Shown here piece after piece: positions 7,198 through 13,214 of a stretch of DNA of 13,214 nt. The notes beneath the pieces are model-generated. The model worked only from the letters and a program-made list of their open reading frames with translations. It was not told where the DNA came from and searched no databases. Position 1 is the stretch's first letter. Every line of letters starts with the position of its first letter. The DNA is from Fusobacterium sp. (lineage in GTDB: Bacteria > Fusobacteriota > Fusobacteriia > Fusobacteriales > Fusobacteriaceae): contig JAUNAY010000025.1 of NCBI GenBank assembly GCA_030527385.1, forward strand, positions 1-13,214. Reading direction: 5' to 3'. The translations under genes and the position numbers were made by a program.

Positions 7198-8217
7198 TTA
7201 TTTTTTCTTAGCGTATTTAATAGAGTCAAATGCAACCGCTGCAACTATTATAATACCTTTGATGATATATTGCCAGTAAGGGCTTACTCCTACATAAGTT
7301 AATCCATAGTTGATAACTTGTAAAATAATAACTCCTGTGATGATTCCAGAAATTTTTCCAACCCCTCCATAGAATGAAACTCCTCCAATTACACAAGCTG
7401 CAATTGCGTCCATTTCATACATATTTCCTAAGTTGTTTGTTGCTGATCCAATACGTCCTGCTTCTAGTAATCCTCCAAAAGCATAGTAAATTCCTGATAG
7501 AGCATATATTCCAACTAATGTTTTTGTTACATTTACTCCAGATACTCTTGCAGCTTCTGGGTTTCCTCCAACTGCGAATACGTTTTTACCAAATTTTGTT
7601 TTATTCCATAATATCCACATAATTATTGTTGCTATTGCAGCGTAAATAATTAAGTATGATAGTGAGAAGCTTCCAGATCCAATACTTCCTTGTGCAAAGT
7701 TACTATATGCTTCACTAAATCCTGATATTGGTGATGCTTTACCAACAGAGTCATAATATAGTGAGTTAATTCCATAAACTATTGTCATCATACCTAAAGT
7801 AGCAATAAATGGGTGAACATTTAATTTAGCAACAATAAGTCCGTTAACAGCTCCAATAATCATTCCAACTACTGTTACAACTAAGATAGCAACAATTACA
7901 GGTAACTCCCCAATATCTAAAACCTTATTAACATTTGTTCCAGCTTGAAGAAGTGTTGCAGATATAACTGCTGCAAGTCCAACTTGTCTTCCTGCTGAAA
8001 GGTCAGTACCTTGAGTAACAATAAGTCCAGCAACTCCAAGAGCTATAATTGCTCTAACTGATGATTGTGTAATAATGTTTTTAAAGTTTCTAACACTTAA
8101 GAATGATGGTTCTTTTACTACAATTAAAACCAACATTAAGAACAATACAAGATACAATCCACTTTGAATTAGTAATTTTTTAAAATCTATACTTCCATCT
8201 TTTTTACGAATATTCAT
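7198..8217 (-). CDS. mglC: Galactose/methyl-galactoside ABC transporter permease MglC
   Basis: Inner-membrane permease of the sugar ABC importer, expected to act as a dimer with MglA and receive sugar from MglB. The 339 residues are close to the E. coli length. The protein is made of about eight to ten hydrophobic segments, the first at residues 18-34 after a short charged cytoplasmic N-terminus. Conserved sugar-permease landmarks are TDLSAGRQVG at 71-80, the cytoplasmic loop FAVGGNPEAARVSGVNV at 214-230 that should contact the ATPase, and YEMDAIAACVIGG at 267-279. It ends in a basic tail (KYAKKK). GGGAGAG lies before the ATG, and the gene follows mglA by 19 nt, as the last cistron of mglBAC, with the terminator right behind it. 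It is clearly of the BPD-transp-2 type; the assignment to Mgl over ribose or xylose permeases rests on MglB and operon order. Confidence 0.96.
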   Translation of the reverse strand: MNIRKKDGSIDFKKLLIQSGLYLVLFLMLVLIVVKEPSFLSVRNFKNIITQSSVRAIIALGVAGLIVTQGTDLSAGRQVGLAAVISATLLQAGTNVNKVLDIGELPVIVAILVVTVVGMIIGAVNGLIVAKLNVHPFIATLGMMTIVYGINSLYYDSVGKASPISGFSEAYSNFAQGSIGSGSFSLSYLIIYAAIATIIMWILWNKTKFGKNVFAVGGNPEAARVSGVNVTKTLVGIYALSGIYYAFGGLLEAGRIGSATNNLGNMYEMDAIAACVIGGVSFYGGVGKISGIITGVIILQVINYGLTYVGVSPYWQYIIKGIIIVAAVAFDSIKYAKKK

Positions 8218-8236
8218 TTTTTACTCTCCCTTTTTC

Positions 8237-9739
8237 TTATAGATATTTAGCTGATAAAGTCATAATCTCTTCTTGAGTTGTTTCAGAAGTTTTTACAATT
8301 CCTGCAACTCTACCATTACTCATAACAAGTATTCTATCTGTTACTCCTAAAAGTTCTGGCATTTCAGAAGAAATCATAATAATTCCTTTATCTTTTTTAG
8401 CTAAATCTATCATCAATTGATAAATTTCATATTTTGCTAAAACGTCAATTCCTCTTGTAGGCTCATCTAGCATAAGTACGTCTGGTTGTGTAAGAAGCCA
8501 TCTTCCTATAATAACTTTTTGTTGGTTTCCTCCAGAAAGTGATCCTATACTTGTAGCTTGTGACGGAGTTTTTACTCTCATACTGTCAATAACCCATTTA
8601 GTATCCTCTGTCATTTTTTTGTTATCTAACAATCCAAATTTATTTTTGTAACTATCTAAGTTTGAAATTACAGTATTGAATAGTATAGATAACATACTAT
8701 AAATTCCAGTAGCTCTACGTTCCTCTGTTACAAGAGCGAATCCGTTTTCAATAGCTTCATTAGGAGTTTTATTTTTTACCTCTTTTCCATTAAGAGTTAT
8801 TGTTCCCTCAGCTTTTTCTCTAATACCAAATATTGTTTCTACTATGTCAGTTCTCTTTGCTCCAACAAGTCCTGCTATTCCTAAGATTTCCCCTTTATGA
8901 AGTTCAAAGCTAACATCTTGGATAGAAGGTTGTTGTACTGCTGTAAGTCCTTCTACTTTTAAGATACACTCTTTAACTTCATTATCTTTTGGTGGGAAAC
9001 GATCTGTTAAATCTCTTCCAACCATCATATTTATGATTTGTTCAGTTGTTAAATTAGCAACTGATTCTGTTCCAATCCATTTTCCATCTCTAAGAATAGT
9101 TATATCATCTGATATAGCTTTTATCTCTTCCATTTTATGTGAAATATATACAATTCCACAACCTTTGTCTCTTAATTTATTTATAATTTTAAACAGATGT
9201 GCAACCTCTTTCTCTGTTAATGAAGAAGTAGGTTCGTCCATCACGATTATTTTCGAATTATATGATACTGCTTTTGCAATTTCTATCATTTGTCTTTCTG
9301 AAACTGCTAGATCAGCAACTTTTGCACGAGGATCTACATCTATTTCTAAATCTTCAAATATTTTTTTTGTATCTTCGTACATTTTTTTCTCATCTATAAA
9401 TAATCCCTTTTTAGGATATCTTCCCAACCAGATATTATCTAATACATTTCTTTGTAAAACTTGGTTAAGTTCTTGGTGAACCATTGAAACCCCATTATCT
9501 AGTGCTTCTTTTGCAGAGTGGAAGTGTATTTCTTTTCCATCAAACATTATTTTTCCACTATCTTTTTCATAAATACCAAACAAACATTTCATTAAAGTAG
9601 ATTTTCCAGCTCCATTTTCACCCATTAATGCATGAACAGAATATGGTCTTACCTTTAGGTTAGCTCCATCTAATGCTTTTACCCCCGGAAACTCTTTAGA
9701 AATATTGTCCATCTCAAGAATATATTCTAAATCTTTCAT
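8237..9739 (-). CDS. mglA: Galactose/methyl-galactoside ABC transporter ATPase MglA
   Basis: Cytoplasmic ATPase with two fused nucleotide-binding domains that powers MglC. The 500 residues match the carbohydrate CUT2 family. In domain 1, Walker A is GENGAGKST at 40-48, the Q-loop is near Q89, the signature region is AVSERQMIEIAKA from 145, Walker B is VMDEP at 166-170, and the switch is H201. In domain 2, Walker A is degenerate (GLVGAKRT at 290-297), while LSGGNQQKV at 401-409 and LMLDEP at 422-427 are intact and the switch histidine is replaced by E459 (SSEMPE). This asymmetry is normal for CUT2 ATPases, which have one full hydrolysis site. AAGGAGAGG precedes the ATG. The gene follows mglB after 120 bp that contain a stable hairpin, and precedes mglC by 19 nt. 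Confidence 0.97.
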   Translation of the reverse strand: MKDLEYILEMDNISKEFPGVKALDGANLKVRPYSVHALMGENGAGKSTLMKCLFGIYEKDSGKIMFDGKEIHFHSAKEALDNGVSMVHQELNQVLQRNVLDNIWLGRYPKKGLFIDEKKMYEDTKKIFEDLEIDVDPRAKVADLAVSERQMIEIAKAVSYNSKIIVMDEPTSSLTEKEVAHLFKIINKLRDKGCGIVYISHKMEEIKAISDDITILRDGKWIGTESVANLTTEQIINMMVGRDLTDRFPPKDNEVKECILKVEGLTAVQQPSIQDVSFELHKGEILGIAGLVGAKRTDIVETIFGIREKAEGTITLNGKEVKNKTPNEAIENGFALVTEERRATGIYSMLSILFNTVISNLDSYKNKFGLLDNKKMTEDTKWVIDSMRVKTPSQATSIGSLSGGNQQKVIIGRWLLTQPDVLMLDEPTRGIDVLAKYEIYQLMIDLAKKDKGIIMISSEMPELLGVTDRILVMSNGRVAGIVKTSETTQEEIMTLSAKYL

Positions 9740-9801
9740 TTCCTCTCCTTTTGATACTGTCTTGTTCTCGAAATTACATAATAACTTCTTTTTTTCTTTT
9801 A

Positions 9802-9834
9802 AAAAGGGAGATGCTATAAAACAATCTCCCTTTT
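9802..9834 (-). terminator. Intercistronic hairpin between mglB and mglA (attenuator or mRNA-stabilising element)
   Basis: An 11-bp perfect stem (AAAAGGGAGAT at 9802-9812 with ATCTCCCTTTT at 9824-9834) has an 11-nt loop. On the minus strand it is followed by only one more T and then an A-rich stretch, so termination should be partial. Such elements behind binding-protein genes usually keep their transcript level above that of the membrane genes. It could alternatively be a 3' processing end for mglB mRNA. Confidence 0.75.
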
Positions 9835-9859
9835 CATTTCTTATGCTTTATATTTCATC

Positions 9860-10900
9860 TTATTTGAATTGTGCTGCATTTTCTTTGTCAATTCCGATAC
9901 TTGGAATTAAGATTTCTTTTCCATCAAGTTTCCATTCAGTTCCTTCAGTAGGATTTTTTCCATTTGCTAAGTTAACAACTAGATCCCAAGTTGCTTTTCC
10001 TTGTCCTTTAGCATCGTTAAGAACTGTTCCTGCCATTTCTCCAGCTTCGATTTTTACGATAGCTTCTGGTAGAGCGTCAACTCCGAATACTGGTAGGTTT
10101 TTACCCATAGCTTTCATTGATTCTATTGCTCCTAGAGCCATTCCGTCGTTGTTACAAATTACAACTTCAATTTTATCTCCGTTAGGTCCTGATAACCAAG
10201 CGTCCATTTTATCTTTTGCTAATGCAGTATCCCACATTGCAGCATCTAGGTGAAGTTCTTCAGTTTCAATTCCGTTGTCATTAAGAGTTTTTACTGAATA
10301 GATTGTTCTTGCTTCAGCATCTGGATGTCCAGGTTCTCCTTTGATCATAACATATTGGATTTTTCCGTCTTTGTTTAAGTCAAGTGCTGGGTTAGCTTTC
10401 CAAGCTTTCATAATTAATTCCCCTTGAGCTATTCCTTGAGCATTAGGGTCAACTCCTACATAGTAAGCTTTATCATAAGCATCTAAAACTTCTTTTGCAG
10501 GTTTTTTGTTATAGAATACAACTGGTACGCTTTCAGCTTTGATTTTTTCCATAACTGTTTGTCCAGCTGCTGGGTCAACTAAGTTAATTGCTAATGCGTC
10601 TGTTCCTTTTGATAACATTACATCAATTTGGTCATTTTGAGTTTGTTGAGCGTTTTGAGAGTCAACCATTGATAACTCAACTTTATCTTTCATTTTGTCA
10701 GCTTCTGCTAATACAACTTTTCTGTATAGTGCAATAAAGTTGTCATCATATTTATAAGCTGTAAATCCGATGTTTACTTTTTTTTCTGCTTTTGGTGCTT
10801 CTGCTGCTTTTTCTGCAGGAGCAGCTTCTTTTTTATCTCCACAACCAGTTAAACCTGCTGTTAATAATAATGCTCCTAGAATTAAACTTGTTTTTTTCAT
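9860..10900 (-). CDS. mglB: Galactose/glucose-binding lipoprotein MglB
   Basis: Substrate-binding component of the Mgl importer. The start chosen is the ATG at 10900 (346 residues), because AGGAGG lies 9 nt before it; a longer frame from a GTG at 10936 runs through that ribosome binding site. The protein opens with a lipoprotein signal: KK, a hydrophobic stretch and lipobox LTGC with C20. An Ala/Glu/Lys/Pro linker (about 21-41) follows, so the mature protein is probably membrane-tethered. Sugar-site residues known from E. coli MglB are all recognisable: YKYDDNF at 49-55, N106, GHPDAEAR at 191-198, W223, NND around 250-252, D275 and N296. The calcium loop DLNKDGKIQ (174-182) and its distant ligand E245 are also present. 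It is the first cistron of the operon, after the strongest promoter here, and uses noticeably more G/C-containing, abundant-type codons than its neighbours, as expected for high expression. Confidence 0.96.
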   Translation of the reverse strand: MKKTSLILGALLLTAGLTGCGDKKEAAPAEKAAEAPKAEKKVNIGFTAYKYDDNFIALYRKVVLAEADKMKDKVELSMVDSQNAQQTQNDQIDVMLSKGTDALAINLVDPAAGQTVMEKIKAESVPVVFYNKKPAKEVLDAYDKAYYVGVDPNAQGIAQGELIMKAWKANPALDLNKDGKIQYVMIKGEPGHPDAEARTIYSVKTLNDNGIETEELHLDAAMWDTALAKDKMDAWLSGPNGDKIEVVICNNDGMALGAIESMKAMGKNLPVFGVDALPEAIVKIEAGEMAGTVLNDAKGQGKATWDLVVNLANGKNPTEGTEWKLDGKEILIPSIGIDKENAAQFK

Positions 10901-10909
10901 ACTAAAATA

Positions 10910-10915
10910 CCTCCT
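10910..10915 (-). promoter_or_regulatory. Ribosome binding site deciding the mglB start
   Basis: AGGAGG on the minus strand, 9 nt before the ATG at 10900. Its position inside the longer reading frame (from 10936) argues that the longer N-terminus is not made. Confidence 0.85.
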
Positions 10916-10925
10916 AAGATTTTGC

Positions 10926-10957
10926 ATAAAGTACACTGTACTATTTTTGTACTTTAT
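10926..10957 (-). repeat. Leader inverted repeat with three TGTACT-type half-sites
   Basis: ATAAAGTACA and TGTACTTTAT form a perfect 10-bp inverted repeat around a 12-nt loop in the mglB 5' leader, ending 10 nt before the ribosome binding site. Overlapping it, 10930-10942 is a 13-bp palindrome, AGTACA-n-TGTACT. The three half-sites could be a protein-binding site in DNA or a hairpin in the mRNA. The function is unknown. Confidence 0.6.
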
Positions 10958-10984
10958 AATTTATTTATGAAGTTTAAAATTGAA

Positions 10985-11005
10985 ATTTATACTGTCACTA
11001 TAAAT
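10985..11005. promoter_or_regulatory. Candidate operator over the mglB transcription start
   Basis: ATTTATA (10985-10991), 7 nt, TATAAAT (10999-11005) is a perfect 7-bp dyad that overlaps the end of the -10 box and the expected start site. This is the place where a repressor would block initiation. The cognate regulator is not in the window. Confidence 0.45.
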
Positions 11006-11031
11006 ATAATCTTTTATTTACACTTTGTCAA
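11003..11031 (-). promoter_or_regulatory. Strong sigma-70-type promoter of mglBAC
   Basis: The minus strand has a perfect TTGACA (11026-11031), a 17-bp spacer and TATATT (11003-11008). The predicted start near 10996 gives a leader of about 95 nt. Long A and T runs (11114-11130) lie further upstream and may curve the DNA. Confidence 0.88.
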
Positions 11032-11146
11032 TACCGTTAAATTATTTTTATAAAAACTTTATTAACTGAGTATAATTAGTTACCCCTCTTTTCCTAATTT
11101 TTTCTTGCTATTCTAAAAAAATTTTTTTTAATCTATTTTCGGTAAT

Positions 11147-12094
11147 TTAGTTAAATAATCCTACTGCTCCTTTGATACCAGCTTCATTACCTAAAACTCC
11201 TTGAACTATTTTTAAATCTTCTAAAGTTATTGGTAAAGCATACTTATTAAGTTTCTCTCTCATAGGATTTAAAAGTATATCTCCTGCAAGAGCTACTCCT
11301 CCCCCCAATATAACAACCTCTGGATTAATTATATTTAAAATATTTGCTACACCTAATGCTAAATATTCAGCTTCATAATCAACTAATTCCAAAGAGAAAG
11401 CATCTCCTTCTCTTGCTGCATCAAATATATCCTTAGCTTCTAATTTCATTAAATCTCCATCTATCATTTTGTAAAGAAGATTTTGTTTATTTACTGTAAG
11501 TCTTGAAACAGCTTCTCTTATAAGTCCAGTAGCTGAAGCATAAGCTTCAAAACAACCTCTTTGTCCACAACCACATAATTTTCCATCTTTTACTACTTTC
11601 ATATGACCAATTTCTCCACCTGCACCTTTGTAACCTGATATCAACTTACCATCAACATAGATTCCTCCTCCTATTCCAGTTCCAAGTGCAACTGTAACAC
11701 TGCTTTTGCTTCCTTTTCCAGCTCCATATTTTGCCTCTCCTAAAGCAATAATATTAGCGTCATTATCAAGTTTTGTCTCTATTCCTGTTAATTTTTCTAA
11801 CTTTTCTTTTATATTTACATTTTTTCCCCAAGGAAAGTTTGCAAAAAATGCTACCACACTTTGATCTAATACAGGTCCAGGTATTCCAAGTCCTATCCCT
11901 TTAATATTTGCCTTATTTATATCCAAATCTTTTGCAAGTTCTTGAATTGTATCCCATATTCTTTCTAAAGTTCTATCTACACCCTCCATAGATAAAGTTT
12001 TTATAATAGTACTTTTTAAAATATCACCCTCTTTATTTAAAACTCCTATTTTTGTGTTTGTTCCACCTAAATCAATTCCAACATAATAATTCAT
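11147..12094 (-). CDS. ROK-family sugar kinase, probable glucokinase
   Basis: Cytoplasmic ATP-dependent hexose kinase of the ROK family, most likely forming glucose 6-phosphate. The 315 residues contain no N-terminal helix-turn-helix, so this is a kinase and not a ROK repressor. The ATP phosphate-binding motif is GIDLGGTNTK at 6-15, the catalytic aspartate lies in DNDAN (D112), and the second phosphate motif is ALGTGIGGG at 136-144. The sugar and zinc site shows EIGH (E161, H164) and the ROK cysteine cluster CGCGQRGCFE (C174, C176, C181), complete for zinc binding. GGAGGA precedes the ATG. The gene lies directly upstream of mglB on the same strand, about 250 bp away, with no GC-rich terminator between, suggesting it handles sugar brought in by Mgl. 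ROK kinases for N-acetylglucosamine, mannose or fructose look similar, so glucose is inferred. Confidence 0.88.
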   Translation of the reverse strand: MNYYVGIDLGGTNTKIGVLNKEGDILKSTIIKTLSMEGVDRTLERIWDTIQELAKDLDINKANIKGIGLGIPGPVLDQSVVAFFANFPWGKNVNIKEKLEKLTGIETKLDNDANIIALGEAKYGAGKGSKSSVTVALGTGIGGGIYVDGKLISGYKGAGGEIGHMKVVKDGKLCGCGQRGCFEAYASATGLIREAVSRLTVNKQNLLYKMIDGDLMKLEAKDIFDAAREGDAFSLELVDYEAEYLALGVANILNIINPEVVILGGGVALAGDILLNPMREKLNKYALPITLEDLKIVQGVLGNEAGIKGAVGLFN

Positions 12095-12134
12095 CTGTAT
12101 TCCTCCATTGTTTTTTATTTGTAATCCTGCTACA

Positions 12135-12140
12135 ATTATA
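12135..12140 (-). promoter_or_regulatory. -10 box of the ROK kinase gene
   Basis: A perfect TATAAT on the minus strand, 40 nt before the ATG. The best -35 (CTGATT at 12156-12161, 15 bp away) is weak. It is divergent from the trpS promoter in the same spacer. Confidence 0.5.
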
Positions 12141-12166
12141 CAACAATTTTAAAAAAATCAGTATTA

Positions 12167-12195
12167 TTGAATTTTTTTTTTAGATGTGGTACTAT
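12167..12195 (+). promoter_or_regulatory. Promoter of trpS
   Basis: TTGAAT (12167-12172), a 17-bp spacer and TACTAT (12190-12195), the latter preceded by TGG, an extended -10. The leader to the ATG is only about 25-30 nt, too short for a T-box or a trp leader peptide, so trpS is probably expressed constitutively. Confidence 0.6.
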
Positions 12196-12228
12196 GTTAG
12201 ATATATTTAAAATTTTAGGAGGCTTTCT

Positions 12229-13214
12229 ATGAAAAGAAGTTTATCTGGTATTCAACCCAGTGGTATTCTACATTTAGGAAACTACTTTGGTGCTATTAGC
12301 CAGTTTGTTAAAAATCAAAACAGTGGGGATTATGAAGGATTTTACTTCATAGCAGACTATCATTCACTAACTTCACTTACTGACCCAAAAGCTTTAAAAG
12401 AAAATTCATATAATATCGTATTAGATTATCTTGCTCTTGGTTTAGATCCTCAAAAATCTACAATCTTTTTACAATCTGATATACCTGAACACGTAGAATT
12501 ATCGTGGCTTCTTTCTAACGTAACTCCTGTTGGATTACTTGAAAGAGGACACTCATACAAAGATAAAATTGCCAAAGGATTTTCTCCAAATGCTGGACTT
12601 ATGACTTATCCTATCCTTATGGCATCAGACATCTTAATCTATGATACAGATGTTGTCCCAGTTGGAAAAGATCAAAAACAACATCTTGAAATGACTAGAG
12701 ATATTGCTATGAAATTTAACCAACAATATGGAGTTGAACTTTTCAAACTTCCAGAACCTTTAATCCTTGACTCTGTTGCTGTTATCCCAGGAACAGACGG
12801 ACAAAAAATGAGTAAATCTTATGGAAATACTATTAATATGTTTGCATCTAAAAAAGAATTAAAAAAACAAGTTATGAGTATTGTTACTGATTCTACTCCT
12901 TTAGAAGAACCAAAAAATCCAGATAATAATATTGCTAAAATATATGCACTATTTGCATCTATTGAAAAACAAAATGAATTAAAAGAAAAATTCTTAGCTG
13001 GTAACTTTGGATATGGACACGCAAAAACTGAACTTCTTAATGCTATCTTAGAATATTTTGGAGAAGCAAGAGAAAAAAGAGAAAAACTTGCACAAGATAG
13101 AGATTATGTTGAAGCGGTTCTTCAAGAAGGTGCTAAAAAAGCAAGAGCTATTGCTAGAGAAAAAATTATGAAAGCTAAAGAAGCTGTTGGGCTTATTGGT
13201 AATGCTTATAAATA
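12229..13214 (+). CDS. trpS: Tryptophanyl-tRNA synthetase (stop codon at the window edge)
   Basis: Class Ic aminoacyl-tRNA synthetase that charges tRNA-Trp in the cytoplasm. The frame gives 328 complete codons from the ATG at 12229, and the window ends after TA of the next codon. That is probably the start of a TAA or TAG stop, because 328 residues is a usual TrpS length. The class I signature is GIQPSGILHLGNY at about residues 7-19 (HLGN form of the HIGH motif), and KMSKS is seen in GQKMSKSYGN near residue 197. The Trp/ATP pocket region around MASDILIYDTDVVPVGKDQ (about 130-148) is intact. AGGAGG precedes the ATG by 7 nt. The gene stands divergent from the ROK kinase. What follows it is outside the window. 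Confidence 0.97.
   Translation, partial: MKRSLSGIQPSGILHLGNYFGAISQFVKNQNSGDYEGFYFIADYHSLTSLTDPKALKENSYNIVLDYLALGLDPQKSTIFLQSDIPEHVELSWLLSNVTPVGLLERGHSYKDKIAKGFSPNAGLMTYPILMASDILIYDTDVVPVGKDQKQHLEMTRDIAMKFNQQYGVELFKLPEPLILDSVAVIPGTDGQKMSKSYGNTINMFASKKELKKQVMSIVTDSTPLEEPKNPDNNIAKIYALFASIEKQNELKEKFLAGNFGYGHAKTELLNAILEYFGEAREKREKLAQDRDYVEAVLQEGAKKARAIAREKIMKAKEAVGLIGNAYK

Noticed and set aside
7374..7622. Leu-rich plus-strand open frame opposite mglC
   Set aside because: It is the reverse reading of a hydrophobic permease gene; no independent support.
9033..10253. Plus-strand open frames opposite mglA and mglB
   Set aside because: Ser/Ile/Phe-rich translations caused by codon bias of the opposite genes, with no convincing ribosome binding site.
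10901..10936. A 12-residue N-terminal extension of MglB from a GTG at 10936
   Set aside because: The extension runs through the AGGAGG ribosome binding site and would put a charged stretch before the lipoprotein signal; the ATG at 10900 explains everything.
10770..10970. Small plus-strand hydrophobic open frame opposite the mglB signal peptide and leader
   Set aside because: It is antisense to the signal and leader and has no promoter or ribosome binding site of note.
11114..11130. A7T8 tract after the ROK kinase as an intrinsic terminator
   Set aside because: The possible stem is only A-T pairs and too weak; it may bend DNA upstream of the mglB promoter instead.
12095..12228. T-box or trp leader upstream of trpS
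   Set aside because: The whole divergent spacer is 134 bp and the trpS leader under 35 nt; no T-box sequence, Trp codon run or terminator hairpin is present.

Overview
This AT-rich window looks like ordinary chromosome from a Fusobacterium-type anaerobe. The evidence is the very low GC content, A/T-ending codons, purine-rich AGGAGG-like ribosome binding sites, and a periplasmic-type Mgl sugar-binding lipoprotein next to Der and YgiQ homologues of fusobacterial or clostridial flavour. This assignment is inferred from recognition; no database search was possible. I see no tRNA or rRNA genes, insertion sequences, prophage genes or CRISPR arrays.

Layout from left to right: (1) a SNF2-family helicase on the minus strand, cut off at its C-terminus by the left edge; (2) an MBL-fold hydrolase on the minus strand, divergent from (3) a glyoxalase-I-like VOC protein on the plus strand; (4) a bidirectional terminator; (5) a minus-strand pair, ygiQ-like radical SAM gene followed 20 nt later by der; (6) a terminator and then the minus-strand galactose/glucose ABC transporter operon mglB-mglA-mglC; (7) a minus-strand ROK sugar kinase just upstream of mglB; (8) trpS on the plus strand, divergent from the kinase and ending within a base of the right edge.

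The metabolic core is the sugar module. MglB captures galactose or glucose outside the inner membrane, MglA and MglC import it, and the ROK kinase next door probably phosphorylates the imported hexose. The mglB promoter is the best in the window (TTGACA, 17 bp, TATATT). It is followed by a 21-bp dyad over the start site, a second three-half-site repeat or hairpin in the leader, and a hairpin between mglB and mglA that should make binding protein more abundant than the membrane components.

The rest is housekeeping: Der in ribosome assembly, TrpS in tryptophan charging, SNF2 in nucleic-acid remodelling, and two small metal-type enzymes. I did not find a convincing new multi-gene system. The points most worth a second look are the cis-regulatory structures around mglB and the unusual metal site of the MBL-fold protein.
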